Part shown: positions 42,077-51,877 of the stretch, piece by piece
Numbering within the stretch: position 1 is the stretch's first letter
Layout: every line of letters starts with the position of its first letter
From: Virgibacillus natechei
GTDB taxonomy: Bacteria > Bacillota > Bacilli > Bacillales > Amphibacillaceae
Assembly (NCBI RefSeq): GCF_026013645.1
Contig: NZ_CP110224.1
Coordinates: 1,426,001-1,490,000 of the forward strand
DNA: 64,000 nt
Direction: 5' to 3'
Notes under the pieces: generated by a model
Seen by the model: only the letters and a program-made list of their open reading frames with translations
Databases searched by the model: none
What the model was told of the DNA's origin: nothing
Translations under genes and position numbers: made by a program

Positions 42077-42385
42077 ATGAATGATCGCGGTACGATGAAA
42101 TGGACGTCTTTAATGTTGCCTGAGCATATTGCATTATTAAATGATATGTGGGAAGAGGGGAAACATCAAGAAAATCCGATTCTCGATGAACAAAAATTAA
42201 TGGAAATCAACTCGCAACTACAACGAGCCATTCATAATGACTTAACGATTGAGGTTAAACATAATGCGGGACGTGATTATCTTACTAAAAAAGGTAAACT
42301 ACATAAAGTTGATAACGTTAGTTTACAACTGGATGATCACACAGAAATCAAATTGGATAATGTGCTCGATGTGTATATAGATTAA
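42077..42385 (+). CDS. YolD-like protein
   Basis: 102 residues. 'NDRGTMKWTSLMLPEHIALL' is the characteristic N-terminus of the YolD family (DRGxxKWxxxMLPEH). YolD homologues usually lie next to Y-family DNA polymerases (uvrX/dinB-like) and may modulate translesion synthesis. Here the polymerase is absent and the partner is a WYL-like mini protein. The start is next to GTGGGGGCG. Confidence 0.85.
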   Translation: MNDRGTMKWTSLMLPEHIALLNDMWEEGKHQENPILDEQKLMEINSQLQRAIHNDLTIEVKHNAGRDYLTKKGKLHKVDNVSLQLDDHTEIKLDNVLDVYID

Positions 42386-42425
42386 TCCCTTCATGATCCA
42401 TTTTATTAAATAGTATATAGTAAAG

Positions 42426-42466
42426 ATAAAGAAGGCAAGCCTCTTATTCAGGCTTGCCTTCTTTAT
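42426..42466. terminator. Bidirectional terminator, YolD and S1-domain genes
   Basis: AAAGAAGGCAAGCCT / AGGCTTGCCTTCTTT with a seven-base loop. It ends the two convergent transcripts. Confidence 0.85.
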
Positions 42467-42482
42467 AGGGTGCGGAGTTAGT

Positions 42483-42914
42483 TTATCCGCGTCTTCCACC
42501 TCTACCGCCACGTTTGGTTTCGGTGCTGCGTTTTAATGTAGATAAATTTTCTTCACTAGTCTTTAAAAAGTTAGCCATTTTATCTTCAAAAGATTCTTTC
42601 TTAAAATTATTTCTTGAACGATTATCTTTGGAGTTCCTATTGTCTCTCCCTTGCCGCTCTTGGCGTTTTGCCTCTGGCGGTTTATCTATTGCTTTTTTGA
42701 TCGATAAAGCTATTTTTCCCTCTTTTTCACTTATGATTTTTACTTCAACTTGGTCACCCTTTGTAAGATGATCATTTACATCTTTTACATAGCTATCAGC
42801 TACCTCACTGATGTGCACAAGTCCTGTTGTGCCGCCTGGCATTTCCACAAACGCTCCAAAATTAGTGATGCCTGTTACTTTACCTTGTACCTTGCTTCCT
42901 ACTTCAATTGCCAA
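42483..42914 (-). CDS. S1 RNA-binding domain protein (YugI/CvfD-like)
   Basis: 143 residues. An S1 domain (1-75) is complete: 'VGSKVQGKVTGITNFGAFVE' and 'GLVHISEVADSYVKDVND'. A basic Arg/Lys/Asn-rich tail follows, ending in 'RGGRGGRRG'. It matches general stress protein 13, a translation-related RNA-binding protein linked to ribosomes in Bacillus. The start follows GAGGGGGAACT. Confidence 0.9.
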   Translation of the reverse strand: MAIEVGSKVQGKVTGITNFGAFVEMPGGTTGLVHISEVADSYVKDVNDHLTKGDQVEVKIISEKEGKIALSIKKAIDKPPEAKRQERQGRDNRNSKDNRSRNNFKKESFEDKMANFLKTSEENLSTLKRSTETKRGGRGGRRG

Positions 42915-43128
42915 AGAAGTTCCCCCTCAATAGTGATAAACCACTTTATTATAGCAAATTAGAAGTAGATTATCAATGGTATAAATTTTTAAGTTTACCG
43001 ATTTTACTGCAGTTTAACGGGAAAGTAAACCCCACCATAAAATGGAATTAGGATAAAAATTTTAGGTGTGGATAACTGCTCGTAAGCATTAATAATCTTT
43101 TAGAAAGCAGCAATTCAAAAAATGGGCA

Positions 43129-43157
43129 TTGACACTATATTAACTAATCGTTATTAT
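43129..43157 (+). promoter_or_regulatory. SigA-type promoter of the YeeE/YedE gene
   Basis: TTGACA (43129-43134), 17-base spacer, TATTAT (43152-43157), about 48 bases before the start codon. Confidence 0.65.
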
Positions 43158-43204
43158 GAATAAAGTAATTCCGATAATTTTTATCAGAAAAGGGTGATTT
43201 TGAA

Positions 43205-44464
43205 ATGGGGACATCAACAACTATAGTTCAACCTATAAATGAAGTAGAAGATCCGGTGGAAAAAAGACCAGATTTAAATAACCCGCAAATGCCACTAATA
43301 ATTGGTGGATTAATTGTTGGGGCGATATTGATGATTTATCTAATGTTTACGCAAGATATGGTTCAGCCTTTGCTACTTGTAATCGGCTTGTTACTTGGAT
43401 ACACATTATTCCATGCACGTTTTGGGTTTACATCGGCATTTCGTAGGCTTGCGTCTGTCGGAAATGGGCAAGCGGTACGTTCGCACATGTTAATGTTAGC
43501 AGTTGCAGTTACGTTATTTGCTCCAATCCTAGCATTTGGTTTTTCATTCTTTGGAGGAGAGGTTGCCGGTTATGTATCACCAATTGGTGTGAGTCTGGTA
43601 GTGGGGGCCTTTATGTTTGGAATAGGAATGCAACTTGGAGGTGGCTGTGCTTCTGGTACGCTTTTTGCGGTCGGATCAGGACGAACTGTCATGTTTATAA
43701 CGCTATTATTCTTTATTGTTGGTTCCGTAATAGGGGCTAGGCATCTACCATTCTGGACGGAAGATTTACCAGCATTTGAACCTGTTTCTCTAGCAACCAC
43801 TACTGGATTTGGTTATGGTGGTGCTTGGGTACTATCCATTGCATTGTTCGGTTTAATTACCTGGATTACTTTAGTAGTAGAGAAAAAGAAAAAGCCACCC
43901 AAAATGGCTGCTGTACCTTCAGCAACAGGTTGGAAGAGGATTTTTCGCGGATCTTGGCCACTGTTCGCAGCAGCAATTGTATTAGCTGTTCTTAATGCTT
44001 TAACGTTAATGGTGCGCGGTGAGCCTTGGGGTGTTACATCAGCCTTTGCGTTGTGGGGATCAAAAGTAGCACAGTTCATCGGAATCGATGTAGCGAGCTG
44101 GGGATATTGGCAAGGTGAAAATGCAGCAGTATTAGAAGCATCCATCTTCACTGACTCAACAACCGTATTGAACTTGGGAGTTATCCTTGGTGCATTTCTG
44201 GCATCAGCAGCAGGCGGACTTTTTAAGTTTACGAATATCAACCTAAAAAATGTAGCAGCTGCTGTTATTGGAGGGGTGCTCATGGGGTATGGTGCCCGCC
44301 TTGCATTTGGTTGTAATATCGGCGCATACTTCGGTGGTATTGCATCCTTTAGTTTACATGGATATCTTTGGGGAATCCTGGCATTAGCTGGAACCTTTTT
44401 AGCACTATACCTAAGGCCGCTCTTTGGATTATCGGTGCCAAAATCAAAAGATTCATTCTGTTAA
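43205..44464 (+). CDS. YeeE/YedE-family sulfur (thiosulfate) transporter
   Basis: 419 residues with 9-11 helices and an internal repeat. Conserved Cys loops are 'LGGGCASGTLFAVG' and 'LAFGCNIGAYFGGIASFSLH', the thiosulfate-relay cysteines described for TsuA. It probably imports thiosulfate or a related reduced sulfur compound. No TusA-like partner is next to it. A terminator lies at 44480-44513. Confidence 0.9.
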   Translation: MGTSTTIVQPINEVEDPVEKRPDLNNPQMPLIIGGLIVGAILMIYLMFTQDMVQPLLLVIGLLLGYTLFHARFGFTSAFRRLASVGNGQAVRSHMLMLAVAVTLFAPILAFGFSFFGGEVAGYVSPIGVSLVVGAFMFGIGMQLGGGCASGTLFAVGSGRTVMFITLLFFIVGSVIGARHLPFWTEDLPAFEPVSLATTTGFGYGGAWVLSIALFGLITWITLVVEKKKKPPKMAAVPSATGWKRIFRGSWPLFAAAIVLAVLNALTLMVRGEPWGVTSAFALWGSKVAQFIGIDVASWGYWQGENAAVLEASIFTDSTTVLNLGVILGAFLASAAGGLFKFTNINLKNVAAAVIGGVLMGYGARLAFGCNIGAYFGGIASFSLHGYLWGILALAGTFLALYLRPLFGLSVPKSKDSFC

Positions 44465-44479
44465 CGAATGAAAAACTCA

Positions 44480-44513
44480 TCACCATGCGAAGAACGTGCA
44501 TGGTGATTTTTAT
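44480..44513 (+). terminator. Terminator after YeeE/YedE gene
   Basis: CACCATGC..GCATGGTG stem with a trailing TTTTT. Confidence 0.75.
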
Positions 44514-44658
44514 GCTATAAATGCGGTTTAGGTGTCAAATTCACTATCGACTTGTCTATAATTTCCAGTATAATGAACATAGTCAGCTTTTGTATATGTT
44601 ATTCTTGTAAGAGGATCCTATATATAAGTCGTATAATTTGAAGAAGTGAGGGTCCTTA

Positions 44659-46104
44659 ATGAGTGAAGCAAGTTTTGAGGAGTATAAAATAAGTGATGAA
44701 ATAAAAAGAGCACTTGACGTGTTGAAATATAAAACACCTACAGAGGTGCAACGCGAAGTAATACCACGGGCGATGGAGCGTGAAGACCTTGTCGTGAAAT
44801 CTCAAACAGGAACTGGGAAGACTGCATCCTTTGCGATACCTATTAGTGAAATGATGGAATGGGAAGAAAAAAAGCCGCAAACTTTGGTACTTACTCCAAC
44901 TAGAGAGCTCGCTGTTCAAGTGCGAGAAGATTTCACGAACATTGGTCGGTTTAAACGGATCAAAGCTACAGCGGTGTATGGCAAAGACCCTTTTGCAAAA
45001 CAAAAGGAGGAATTGAAACAAAAAACACATGTAGTCGTTGGTACTCCTGGACGTGTGCAGGATCATATTGATAGAGAAACATTGAATTTGGATGAGGTAA
45101 AGTATCTTGTTATAGATGAAGCAGATGAAATGCTTAATATGGGGTTTATTAAGGAAGTAGAAACGATAATAAATGAACTTCCGTCAAACAGAATTACGAT
45201 GGTATTCTCAGCTACTTTACCTAAAGATGTTGAAAATCTCTGCCACAAATACATGAAAAATCCCTCTCCTATTGAAATTGCTGCTACTGGGATAACAACA
45301 AATACAATTAAACATCGTTTAGTCGAAGCAAAGGAAGAAGCGAAAATTTCACTTCTAAAAGACGTAACGGTTGTTGAAAACCCAGATAGCTGCATTATTT
45401 TTTGCAGAACCAAGAATCACGTGGATATATTATATAGCGAATTAGAGGATTCTGGTTACCCTTGCGAAAAATTGCATGGTGGATTAGAGCAAGAGGATAG
45501 ATTTTCGGTGATGGATGGTTTCAAAACAGGGAATTTCCGTTATCTCATCGCAACAGATGTTGCTGCTAGAGGAATTGATATTGATAACGTGACGCTTATC
45601 ATCAACTATGATGTTCCTGTAGAAAAAGAGAGTTATGTTCACCGAACGGGAAGAACTGGGCGTGTCGGTAATGAGGGGAAAGCCATTACCTTTGCGACAA
45701 CCTCTGAAGCAAAATATGTAAAAGCAATTGAAAGATACATCGGCTTTGACATTCCATTAGTGGAAGCTCCTGGTCGTCAGGAAGTTGCTCGTGAAAAAGC
45801 AGCGTTTGAAGAGAAAATCAAGGGACGTCGCGTTGTTAAGAATAATAAAACGGAACGAATCAATAAAAATATTACGAAACTCCACTTTGGTGGAGGAAAA
45901 AAGAAGAAGATTCGAGCGGTCGATTTTGTGGGAACGATAGCGAATATTCCAGGTGTAACAGCAGATGACATCGGGATTATTGATATCCACGACACGTTCT
46001 CCTATGTGGACATATTAAATGGCAAGGGATCCGTCGTTTTACAGGCAATGGAGGATACCACAATCAAAGGGAAGAAACTAAAAGTTAGTCAAGCGATTAA
46101 GTAG
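44659..46104 (+). CDS. dbpA: DEAD-box RNA helicase DbpA/YxiN-like
   Basis: 481 residues. Motif I is 'SQTGTGKT' near 54, Ia 'PTRELAVQV', II 'VIDEADEM', III 'SAT', V '[12 protein letters not shown]', VI 'HRTGRTGR'. The C-terminal DbpA-type RRM (about 405-480) reads '[19 protein letters not shown]' and '[13 protein letters not shown]'. It acts on 23S rRNA hairpin 92 during 50S assembly in B. subtilis and E. coli. The start has GAAGTGAGGG upstream; the gene is monocistronic. Confidence 0.93.
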   Translation: MSEASFEEYKISDEIKRALDVLKYKTPTEVQREVIPRAMEREDLVVKSQTGTGKTASFAIPISEMMEWEEKKPQTLVLTPTRELAVQVREDFTNIGRFKRIKATAVYGKDPFAKQKEELKQKTHVVVGTPGRVQDHIDRETLNLDEVKYLVIDEADEMLNMGFIKEVETIINELPSNRITMVFSATLPKDVENLCHKYMKNPSPIEIAATGITTNTIKHRLVEAKEEAKISLLKDVTVVENPDSCIIFCRTKNHVDILYSELEDSGYPCEKLHGGLEQEDRFSVMDGFKTGNFRYLIATDVAARGIDIDNVTLIINYDVPVEKESYVHRTGRTGRVGNEGKAITFATTSEAKYVKAIERYIGFDIPLVEAPGRQEVAREKAAFEEKIKGRRVVKNNKTERINKNITKLHFGGGKKKKIRAVDFVGTIANIPGVTADDIGIIDIHDTFSYVDILNGKGSVVLQAMEDTTIKGKKLKVSQAIK

Positions 46105-46189
46105 GGGAAAAGGACGATTATGCGCGTCATATTCGTCCCTTATTTAATTTATAATTGAAAAAAGAGTTGAAAAGGAGTTCATATACGAA

Positions 46190-46381
46190 ATGAAATATTT
46201 AAAATCCCAAATGAATAAGTTGGTCAAAGATAATAATGAATTGCAAAAGAAACTAAAGGAAATGATGGCTGAGCATGACCTTGAGAAGGAATATGCCCTG
46301 AAAGCACTATATCACGCAGAAGTAGCTGATGGTGGAAAGTATCAAGCAGCATATCGAGAATTAGACTCGCCCAAGAAGTGA
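46190..46381 (+). CDS. Small coiled-coil protein, unknown
   Basis: 63 residues, mostly helix: 'KSQMNKLVKDNNELQKKLKE' then 'EYALKALYHAEVADGGKYQA'. AAAAGGAGTTCATATACGAA precedes the ATG, so it is probably translated. The function is unknown. Confidence 0.65.
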   Translation: MKYLKSQMNKLVKDNNELQKKLKEMMAEHDLEKEYALKALYHAEVADGGKYQAAYRELDSPKK

Positions 46382-46540
46382 GTTCCATAGCTATTTACTT
46401 CTCCGAAACTTAAGGTGGATTTTTCACCTTGATTTTGGTTTGAACTCTTTCAGTGTTTGTTTAATAAAGAAAAGCATAACATGCCAAAAAAGCCTTGCAT
46501 CTGTGATGACAAGACTCTTAAAAACGACTTAAGAATAAAT

Positions 46541-47419
46541 CTATAATTGTTCCCAGCGCGCTCTATCAACCCCAAATAACATCCATGGTGACGGCAACTC
46601 GAATGGATGATGATGGGGGAGAGAATGTGCTTCCTCCTTAGTTAGATCCATCCAGATGTAGGTATCATCTCCAGTTTCTTTCTTTAATTTGTGATAATCA
46701 TTTGAAATTGTTTCCCATAATCCTTTTTGTGAAGCGAAATCATTCCATGGATAGACTGCATGCAAGTAATGGTTTTTCTTTTGGTCATTCTTTGTGATAA
46801 CAAAGCGCGTTTTATCATCATTTTCATAGAACGACCATTTCTTTAGATCCTCTTCTTGAAATAAATTCGTTGCACCTGGAAAAGGATAATAACATTCATA
46901 CGGGAAGATCGCTGCTGTTTTTACATACGTTTGTTCAACCCAGTCCTTTTTCTTTTGTAGATCGGTAATAGAATTCCAAGGCTTTGCACCAGACTCGAGG
47001 GAGGAGGTATCCTTTGTTGTAGCATTATGTAATGTTACGTAATTGGTTAACCTGTTTTTCTCCATCACACGTTGTGCCGATCTATTATGTTCTTCTGTGT
47101 TTGCCCCTACCCATTGAATATCATTTTGCTGAAAAGCTGTGTGTATCATATGAGACATCAAGGATGTTGAAAAACCGTTCCCCTTATATCGGCGATCACT
47201 TCTAAGTCTCCCTAACATTGCATAATTTTTTGCGTAAACAGTGTATCCACCCATACTGACGAGCTGGCCTTCCTGGAATACGCCAAATAAGCAATTAGGT
47301 TCTACCACAAGTCGTTCAAATATGTTCTTTACATAATCGTCTTCAATCCCAGTGTCCAAAGCTTCTACTTGAGGGTAGTCATCGTATTGTAAAAGCCGAA
47401 TCGTAATAGTTGTATCCAT
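46541..47419 (-). CDS. GNAT-family N-acetyltransferase
   Basis: About 292 residues. The GNAT fold is in the first 140: 'RLLQYDDYPQVEALDTGIED', 'GVFQEGQLVSMGGYTVYA', and the acetyl-CoA loop region 'DRRYKGNGFSTSLMSHMI'. The C-terminal half is a second unassigned domain ending in a Trp-rich stretch. Start 47419 has GGGGAGTGAG; a 20-codon longer frame lacks a site. The substrate is unknown. Confidence 0.82.
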   Translation of the reverse strand: MDTTITIRLLQYDDYPQVEALDTGIEDDYVKNIFERLVVEPNCLFGVFQEGQLVSMGGYTVYAKNYAMLGRLRSDRRYKGNGFSTSLMSHMIHTAFQQNDIQWVGANTEEHNRSAQRVMEKNRLTNYVTLHNATTKDTSSLESGAKPWNSITDLQKKKDWVEQTYVKTAAIFPYECYYPFPGATNLFQEEDLKKWSFYENDDKTRFVITKNDQKKNHYLHAVYPWNDFASQKGLWETISNDYHKLKKETGDDTYIWMDLTKEEAHSLPHHHPFELPSPWMLFGVDRARWEQL

Positions 47420-47571
47420 ATGTAACTCACTCCCCGACAAATATTTATTTTTACACCATGTCTTATTCATTATAAACATTTTTAAAAGATACTTAAAATG
47501 TAATATACTATTTTAATCTCCTTCTAGAAGGAAAAGGTTTACAATTCACAGTGACAGGGTGGTGAACAACG

Positions 47572-47601
47572 TTGACGCTTTCAAAATAAGTGTGCTATAC
47601 T
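47572..47601 (+). promoter_or_regulatory. Promoter of the iron ABC transporter
   Basis: TTGACG (47572-47577), 18-base spacer, TATACT (47596-47601). Confidence 0.65.
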
Positions 47602-47611
47602 TTATCTTTAG

Positions 47612-47626
47612 TGATAATCATTCTCA
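47612..47626 (+). promoter_or_regulatory. Fur box
   Basis: TGATAATCATTCTCA matches the Bacillus Fur operator TGATAATNATTATCA at 13 of 14 defined positions. It lies 11 bases downstream of the -10, so bound Fur would block transcription initiation or elongation when iron is plentiful. Confidence 0.8.
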
Positions 47627-47705
47627 ACTAATTTTTAATAATTCTAAATAAGAAATTCAATATATACTGATAGATGAGAATAATCAATCGGTCTGGGAGG
47701 TAGGA

Positions 47706-48767
47706 ATGATGAGTTTTATTCAACTTGAGAATATAACGAAACATTTTAAAGGCGGAGAGAAGCCTGCGGTTAACTCACTTCAATTAAATATCGAAAAAGG
47801 CGAGATTATCACGTTGCTCGGACCAAGTGGTTGTGGTAAAACGACAACGTTACGTATGATCGCAGGATTTGAGAATCCATCTGAAGGATCGCTACACATT
47901 GATGGGAAAGAAGTTTATAGTGATAGTCGTACCCTCCCTCCGGAAAAGCGTGGTATTGGAATGGTATTTCAGGACTATGCTCTATTTCCTCATATGTCGA
48001 TTCTGAAAAATGTAATGTTCGGTTTAAACAAATGGAGTATAAAGGCAAAGAAACAACGTGCCGCTGAAGTACTGGAACTGGTTGGTTTAGAGGAGTATGC
48101 GCATCGTTACCCAACTGAACTTTCTGGTGGACAGCAGCAACGAATCGCTCTAGCTAGAGCCTTGGCCCCTCGACCGAACGTTGTTTTAATGGATGAGCCA
48201 TTTAGTAACCTCGATGCTAGCCTAAGGGAAAAGATGCGTTTTGACGTGACAAACATATTAAGGAAAACAAATACAACGGCAATTATAGTCACGCACGACC
48301 AAAAGGATGCTTTCGCTGTATCAAATAGAGTAGTTGTTATGAACGACGGACTTATTCAACAAATAGCTACGCCGAAAGAAATGTATCGCTGTCCGAAGAA
48401 CTGTTTCGTAGCTCAGTTTGTTGGAAAGACAAATTTATTAACGGGCACAATGGATACAGATTTAAAGAATATCCATACACATATTGGCAAAGTATCTTTA
48501 CCGACGGAATGGCAGGAACATTTGGATACGGTTAAGGTTTCGGTTCGCCCTGAAGGTTGTCGGCTCTCAGAAGAGGGAGCGCACTGCGGTCAGGTTGAAC
48601 GTGTTACCTATGGTGGAGAGTTTCAGGAACTTTATGTTCGACTCCCTGGTAAACAAGGGTTAACGGGAGAGCCTATGCTTATTAACGCTCCCGTTGAAAA
48701 AGATGTTGAAGTAGGTACAATGGTCTCATTTGATATAACACCTGAATTGGTTGCATTAGTAGAGTAG
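47706..48767 (+). CDS. fbpC: Fe(III) ABC transporter, ATP-binding protein
   Basis: 353 residues. Walker A GPSGCGKTT near residue 41, signature LSGGQQQR, Walker B 'VVLMDEPFSNLDASLREKM', H-loop 'IVTHDQ'. A C-terminal TOBE-like regulatory part covers 240-353. It is the ATPase of the FbpABC/FutABC ferric transporter with the two genes downstream, and stands behind a Fur box. The start follows TGGGAGGTAGG; ATG 47709 is an alternative. Confidence 0.88.
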   Translation: MMSFIQLENITKHFKGGEKPAVNSLQLNIEKGEIITLLGPSGCGKTTTLRMIAGFENPSEGSLHIDGKEVYSDSRTLPPEKRGIGMVFQDYALFPHMSILKNVMFGLNKWSIKAKKQRAAEVLELVGLEEYAHRYPTELSGGQQQRIALARALAPRPNVVLMDEPFSNLDASLREKMRFDVTNILRKTNTTAIIVTHDQKDAFAVSNRVVVMNDGLIQQIATPKEMYRCPKNCFVAQFVGKTNLLTGTMDTDLKNIHTHIGKVSLPTEWQEHLDTVKVSVRPEGCRLSEEGAHCGQVERVTYGGEFQELYVRLPGKQGLTGEPMLINAPVEKDVEVGTMVSFDITPELVALVE

Positions 48768-48935
48768 GTGGTTTAGCGACTACTTCGATTGGTGGAGGTA
48801 GTTGCCTTTTTATTAGATTAAAAGTATGTATAAACAATGATTCCTTATTTATAATTATTACAAATAAGATTATCTAAGTCAATAGATTTCTTATAGTTAA
48901 TAATTATCTTTACATAAAAGACGGGAGAACTTAAA

Positions 48936-50012
48936 ATGAAAAAAATTCTTATGTTTACGCTGTTAGCTCTATCTTTTGGAGCTTTAGCAGCATGTGGTGG
49001 AAATAACGGTGAAGCTGATAATGATACGGGTAATAATCAAGGCGAAGTGGAGGAACTAGATGGTGAACTTATCGTTTACTCATCACGTAATGAAACGTTT
49101 GTACAAGATTTATTAGATAAATTTACGGAAGATACTGGTGTGGAAGTAAGAGCGCTTCACGGTGCAGAGCCTCTCCAAATACAAGAGGAGGCGGGTAATG
49201 TTCAAGCAGATATATTTATTTCCAATGATATAGGGGCTTTGGAATACTTGAATCAACAAGATTTGCTGGAAGGTTATGAACCAGAAAATGTAGAAAGTAT
49301 TGATGAAGAATATCGAGCGGAAAATAATGAATGGTTTGCTATATCTGCAAGAGCCCGTGGCTTTATTTATAATAAAGACATGATAGCTGAAGACGAAATG
49401 CCAACAAAAATGGATGATCTCTTGGATCCAGAGTGGTCTGAAGTAGATAATGGTTATGCGATTACTCGTGGTGGGAACGGCGGTATGATCGGAAACGTAT
49501 CTGCGCTGCGCTATGAATGGGGTGACGAACGAACTTCTGATTGGATAATGTCTATCCAAGAAAATGCAGCAGGGATCCTGGATGGTCATGGGGACATTCG
49601 AAGAGCTGTAGGGGCTGGTGAGCATGCTTTTGGACTAGTGAATAACTATTATTACCACCAGCAGCTTGAAGAACCAACTAATAATAATGTGGGATTTATT
49701 TACCCGGATCAAGCTGAAGGTGAAATGGGAGCTATTGCAAACGCTGCAGGTTTAGGAATGGTATCAGGTGGTCCTAATGAAGAGAATGCTCATGCATTTA
49801 TAGACTGGATATTGGAAGAAGAAAACCAACTAGCATTTGTGGGTGAATCGCTGGAAGTTCCAATTAACCCGGATCTAGAACCACCATTTGAGGAAGCTGT
49901 TTCATTTAGTGAATTAAATGTGCAAGATATGCCATTGGAAGAGCTTGGGAATTATTTTGAGGATACACGAACAATTATTGAAGAATCAGGGTTAGATTTA
50001 GAATTAAGATAA
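48936..50012 (+). CDS. fbpA: Fe(III) ABC transporter, substrate-binding lipoprotein
   Basis: 358 residues. The signal peptide ends at lipobox 'FGALAACGG' near residue 20, followed by an Asn/Asp/Glu-rich linker. The mature part is a periplasmic-type iron-binding protein with 'LIVYSSRNETFVQDLLDKF' and Tyr ligands in 'NNYYYHQQL'. It is lipid-anchored in a Gram-positive membrane. The ATPase precedes it by 170 bases, the permease follows. Confidence 0.88.
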   Translation: MKKILMFTLLALSFGALAACGGNNGEADNDTGNNQGEVEELDGELIVYSSRNETFVQDLLDKFTEDTGVEVRALHGAEPLQIQEEAGNVQADIFISNDIGALEYLNQQDLLEGYEPENVESIDEEYRAENNEWFAISARARGFIYNKDMIAEDEMPTKMDDLLDPEWSEVDNGYAITRGGNGGMIGNVSALRYEWGDERTSDWIMSIQENAAGILDGHGDIRRAVGAGEHAFGLVNNYYYHQQLEEPTNNNVGFIYPDQAEGEMGAIANAAGLGMVSGGPNEENAHAFIDWILEEENQLAFVGESLEVPINPDLEPPFEEAVSFSELNVQDMPLEELGNYFEDTRTIIEESGLDLELR

Positions 50013-50094
50013 CGTGTTTTTTGATTGTGCAGGCTAACAGGCTGACATAGCCTATGCTAAAAAGCTAGCTGCGTTTTTCTATAGGAGAGGGCAT

Positions 50095-51780
50095 ATGAGA
50101 CGTAACAGGGACAGTCGAAATAAACAACATGATCAACAGAATGCCAAGGTTGGAGGTGAAAAATCTCCAGCCATTCTTCGTTTTGTCAATCGGAAATGGA
50201 TAGATATATGGAACGGTAATCCGCCTGGCACTATATTGTTATTTATTGGCTTACTTGTAGCTTTAATTATGTCTGTACCCGTAATTTATGTGGTATGGAG
50301 ATCTATTGCTGCAGGTGCGGATAGTTGGACCCGTTTATTAGGGGACCGAATTCCTGAACTTCTTTGGAATACACTGTCACTTACCGCTGCTGTAACTTTC
50401 TTTGCCATTAGTATTGGTGTTTCGTTGGCTTGGGTTGTCGTGCGAACCGATTTGCCAGGGAAGAAATTTTGGCAATGGATGATGGCTTTACCGCTTGTTA
50501 TTCCTCCGTACGTTGGTGCCGTTACCTACATTATTGTATTTGGACCGAGTGGTTGGGTAGCCGATATATGGGGGGAAGCAACGTGGCTGACTAGTATTCT
50601 AGGAGATTATCCTCTAAATATTTACTCTTTTTGGGGGGCTTTTTTGGTCTTAACGATGTTTACTTATCCCTATGTATTTTTAATTGCTAGTGCTTCATTA
50701 CGAAAAATGAATCGGAACTTTGAGGAAGTAGCTAGATCTCAAGGCATGACGACATCTCAAGTTTTCTTCAAGGTAAATCTACCTTTATTAAGGCCGGCCA
50801 TTGGAGCTGGCGCTATCCTTATTTCGCTTTACGTATTGTCAGACTTTGGCGCGGTTGCCATGTTGCGTTATGTGACCTTTACTTCTGCCATCTACTTTCA
50901 ACAGGCAGGTTTTGATATTGAATCAGCATCGGTTCTTAGTTTAGTGCTTATATTATTAACGATATTTATTTTATGGATAGAAGCGTATACACGAAAGAAA
51001 AATAAATTTTATCAAACATCAAACACATTTAAAGAGCCAGAAACGTTACGATTAGGTAAATGGAAGCCATTGGCAGTGGTTTTTGTCGTTTCCATTTTTA
51101 GTGTGGCAGTCGTTCTTCCGATTGCTGTACTCGTTTATTGGACAGTCGTAGGTGCCACTATGGGAGTGATTGATGAGCGTTTCTTTGAATTTGCCTGGAA
51201 CAGTATTAAGGTGTCTGGATTAGCGGCGATCTTATGTATGATTTTAGCTACTCCAATCATTTACTTGAAGTCACGCCATCCTTCCTTGATATCGCAAGCA
51301 ATTGATAAATTAAGTTACGCAGGATATGCGCTGCCGGGTGTCATTGTTGCTTTAGGAATGGTATTCATCTTTAATAATCATATTCCAGCACTTTACAATA
51401 CATTTTACATGATTGCGATCGCTTTTGTGGTCAGGTTCTTACCACAAGCCATGCAATCGGGAGAGGCTTCATTGAGCCTGGTGTCTCCAAGGATAGATGA
51501 AGCAGCAAGAAGTTTGGGCTATCCTGCTTGGAAAGTAATGATTAAGGTAATTATTCCAACAATCCTACCAGGAATATTAGCTGGTGGAGCACTCGTGTTT
51601 GTAAGCTCTATTAAAGAATTACCTGCTACGTTGATGCTAAGGCCGCCTGGTTTTGATACGCTTGCTGTCCGGGTGTATTATGAGGCTTCAGAGGCAATTT
51701 ATCATCAAGCAGCACCTGGAGCTTTGTTAATCGTACTAGTGTCGATCATACCGTTGCATTATTTATTAAGAAAATATTAG
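50095..51780 (+). CDS. fbpB: Fe(III) ABC transporter, permease
   Basis: 561 residues with 12 helices in two fused permease domains. Two EAA loops are 'EEVARSQGMTTSQVFFKVNL' and 'DEAARSLGYPAWKVMIKVII'. This fused layout is typical of FbpB/FutB. The start has AGGAGAGGGCAT upstream. Confidence 0.9.
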   Translation: MRRNRDSRNKQHDQQNAKVGGEKSPAILRFVNRKWIDIWNGNPPGTILLFIGLLVALIMSVPVIYVVWRSIAAGADSWTRLLGDRIPELLWNTLSLTAAVTFFAISIGVSLAWVVVRTDLPGKKFWQWMMALPLVIPPYVGAVTYIIVFGPSGWVADIWGEATWLTSILGDYPLNIYSFWGAFLVLTMFTYPYVFLIASASLRKMNRNFEEVARSQGMTTSQVFFKVNLPLLRPAIGAGAILISLYVLSDFGAVAMLRYVTFTSAIYFQQAGFDIESASVLSLVLILLTIFILWIEAYTRKKNKFYQTSNTFKEPETLRLGKWKPLAVVFVVSIFSVAVVLPIAVLVYWTVVGATMGVIDERFFEFAWNSIKVSGLAAILCMILATPIIYLKSRHPSLISQAIDKLSYAGYALPGVIVALGMVFIFNNHIPALYNTFYMIAIAFVVRFLPQAMQSGEASLSLVSPRIDEAARSLGYPAWKVMIKVIIPTILPGILAGGALVFVSSIKELPATLMLRPPGFDTLAVRVYYEASEAIYHQAAPGALLIVLVSIIPLHYLLRKY

Positions 51781-51782
51781 AA

Positions 51783-51828
51783 AAACGGGTGTCTCTACTG
51801 TAACGAAGCAATTATTAGACACCCGTTA
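51783..51828. terminator. Terminator between fbpB and sigma-54 activator
   Basis: ACGGGTGTCT / AGACACCCGT stem with a long AT-rich loop. It lies between convergent genes. Confidence 0.6.
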
Positions 51829-51877
51829 CTTATAGAACAATACACTATTAGATTTATAATGTTGCCTTACAATCCTA

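Noticed and set aside
47428..47450. Sequence CTCCCCGACAAATATTTAT resembling a REP-like copy
   Set aside because: Only the TATTTGTCG part matches; it also supplies the acetyltransferase RBS, so chance is likely.
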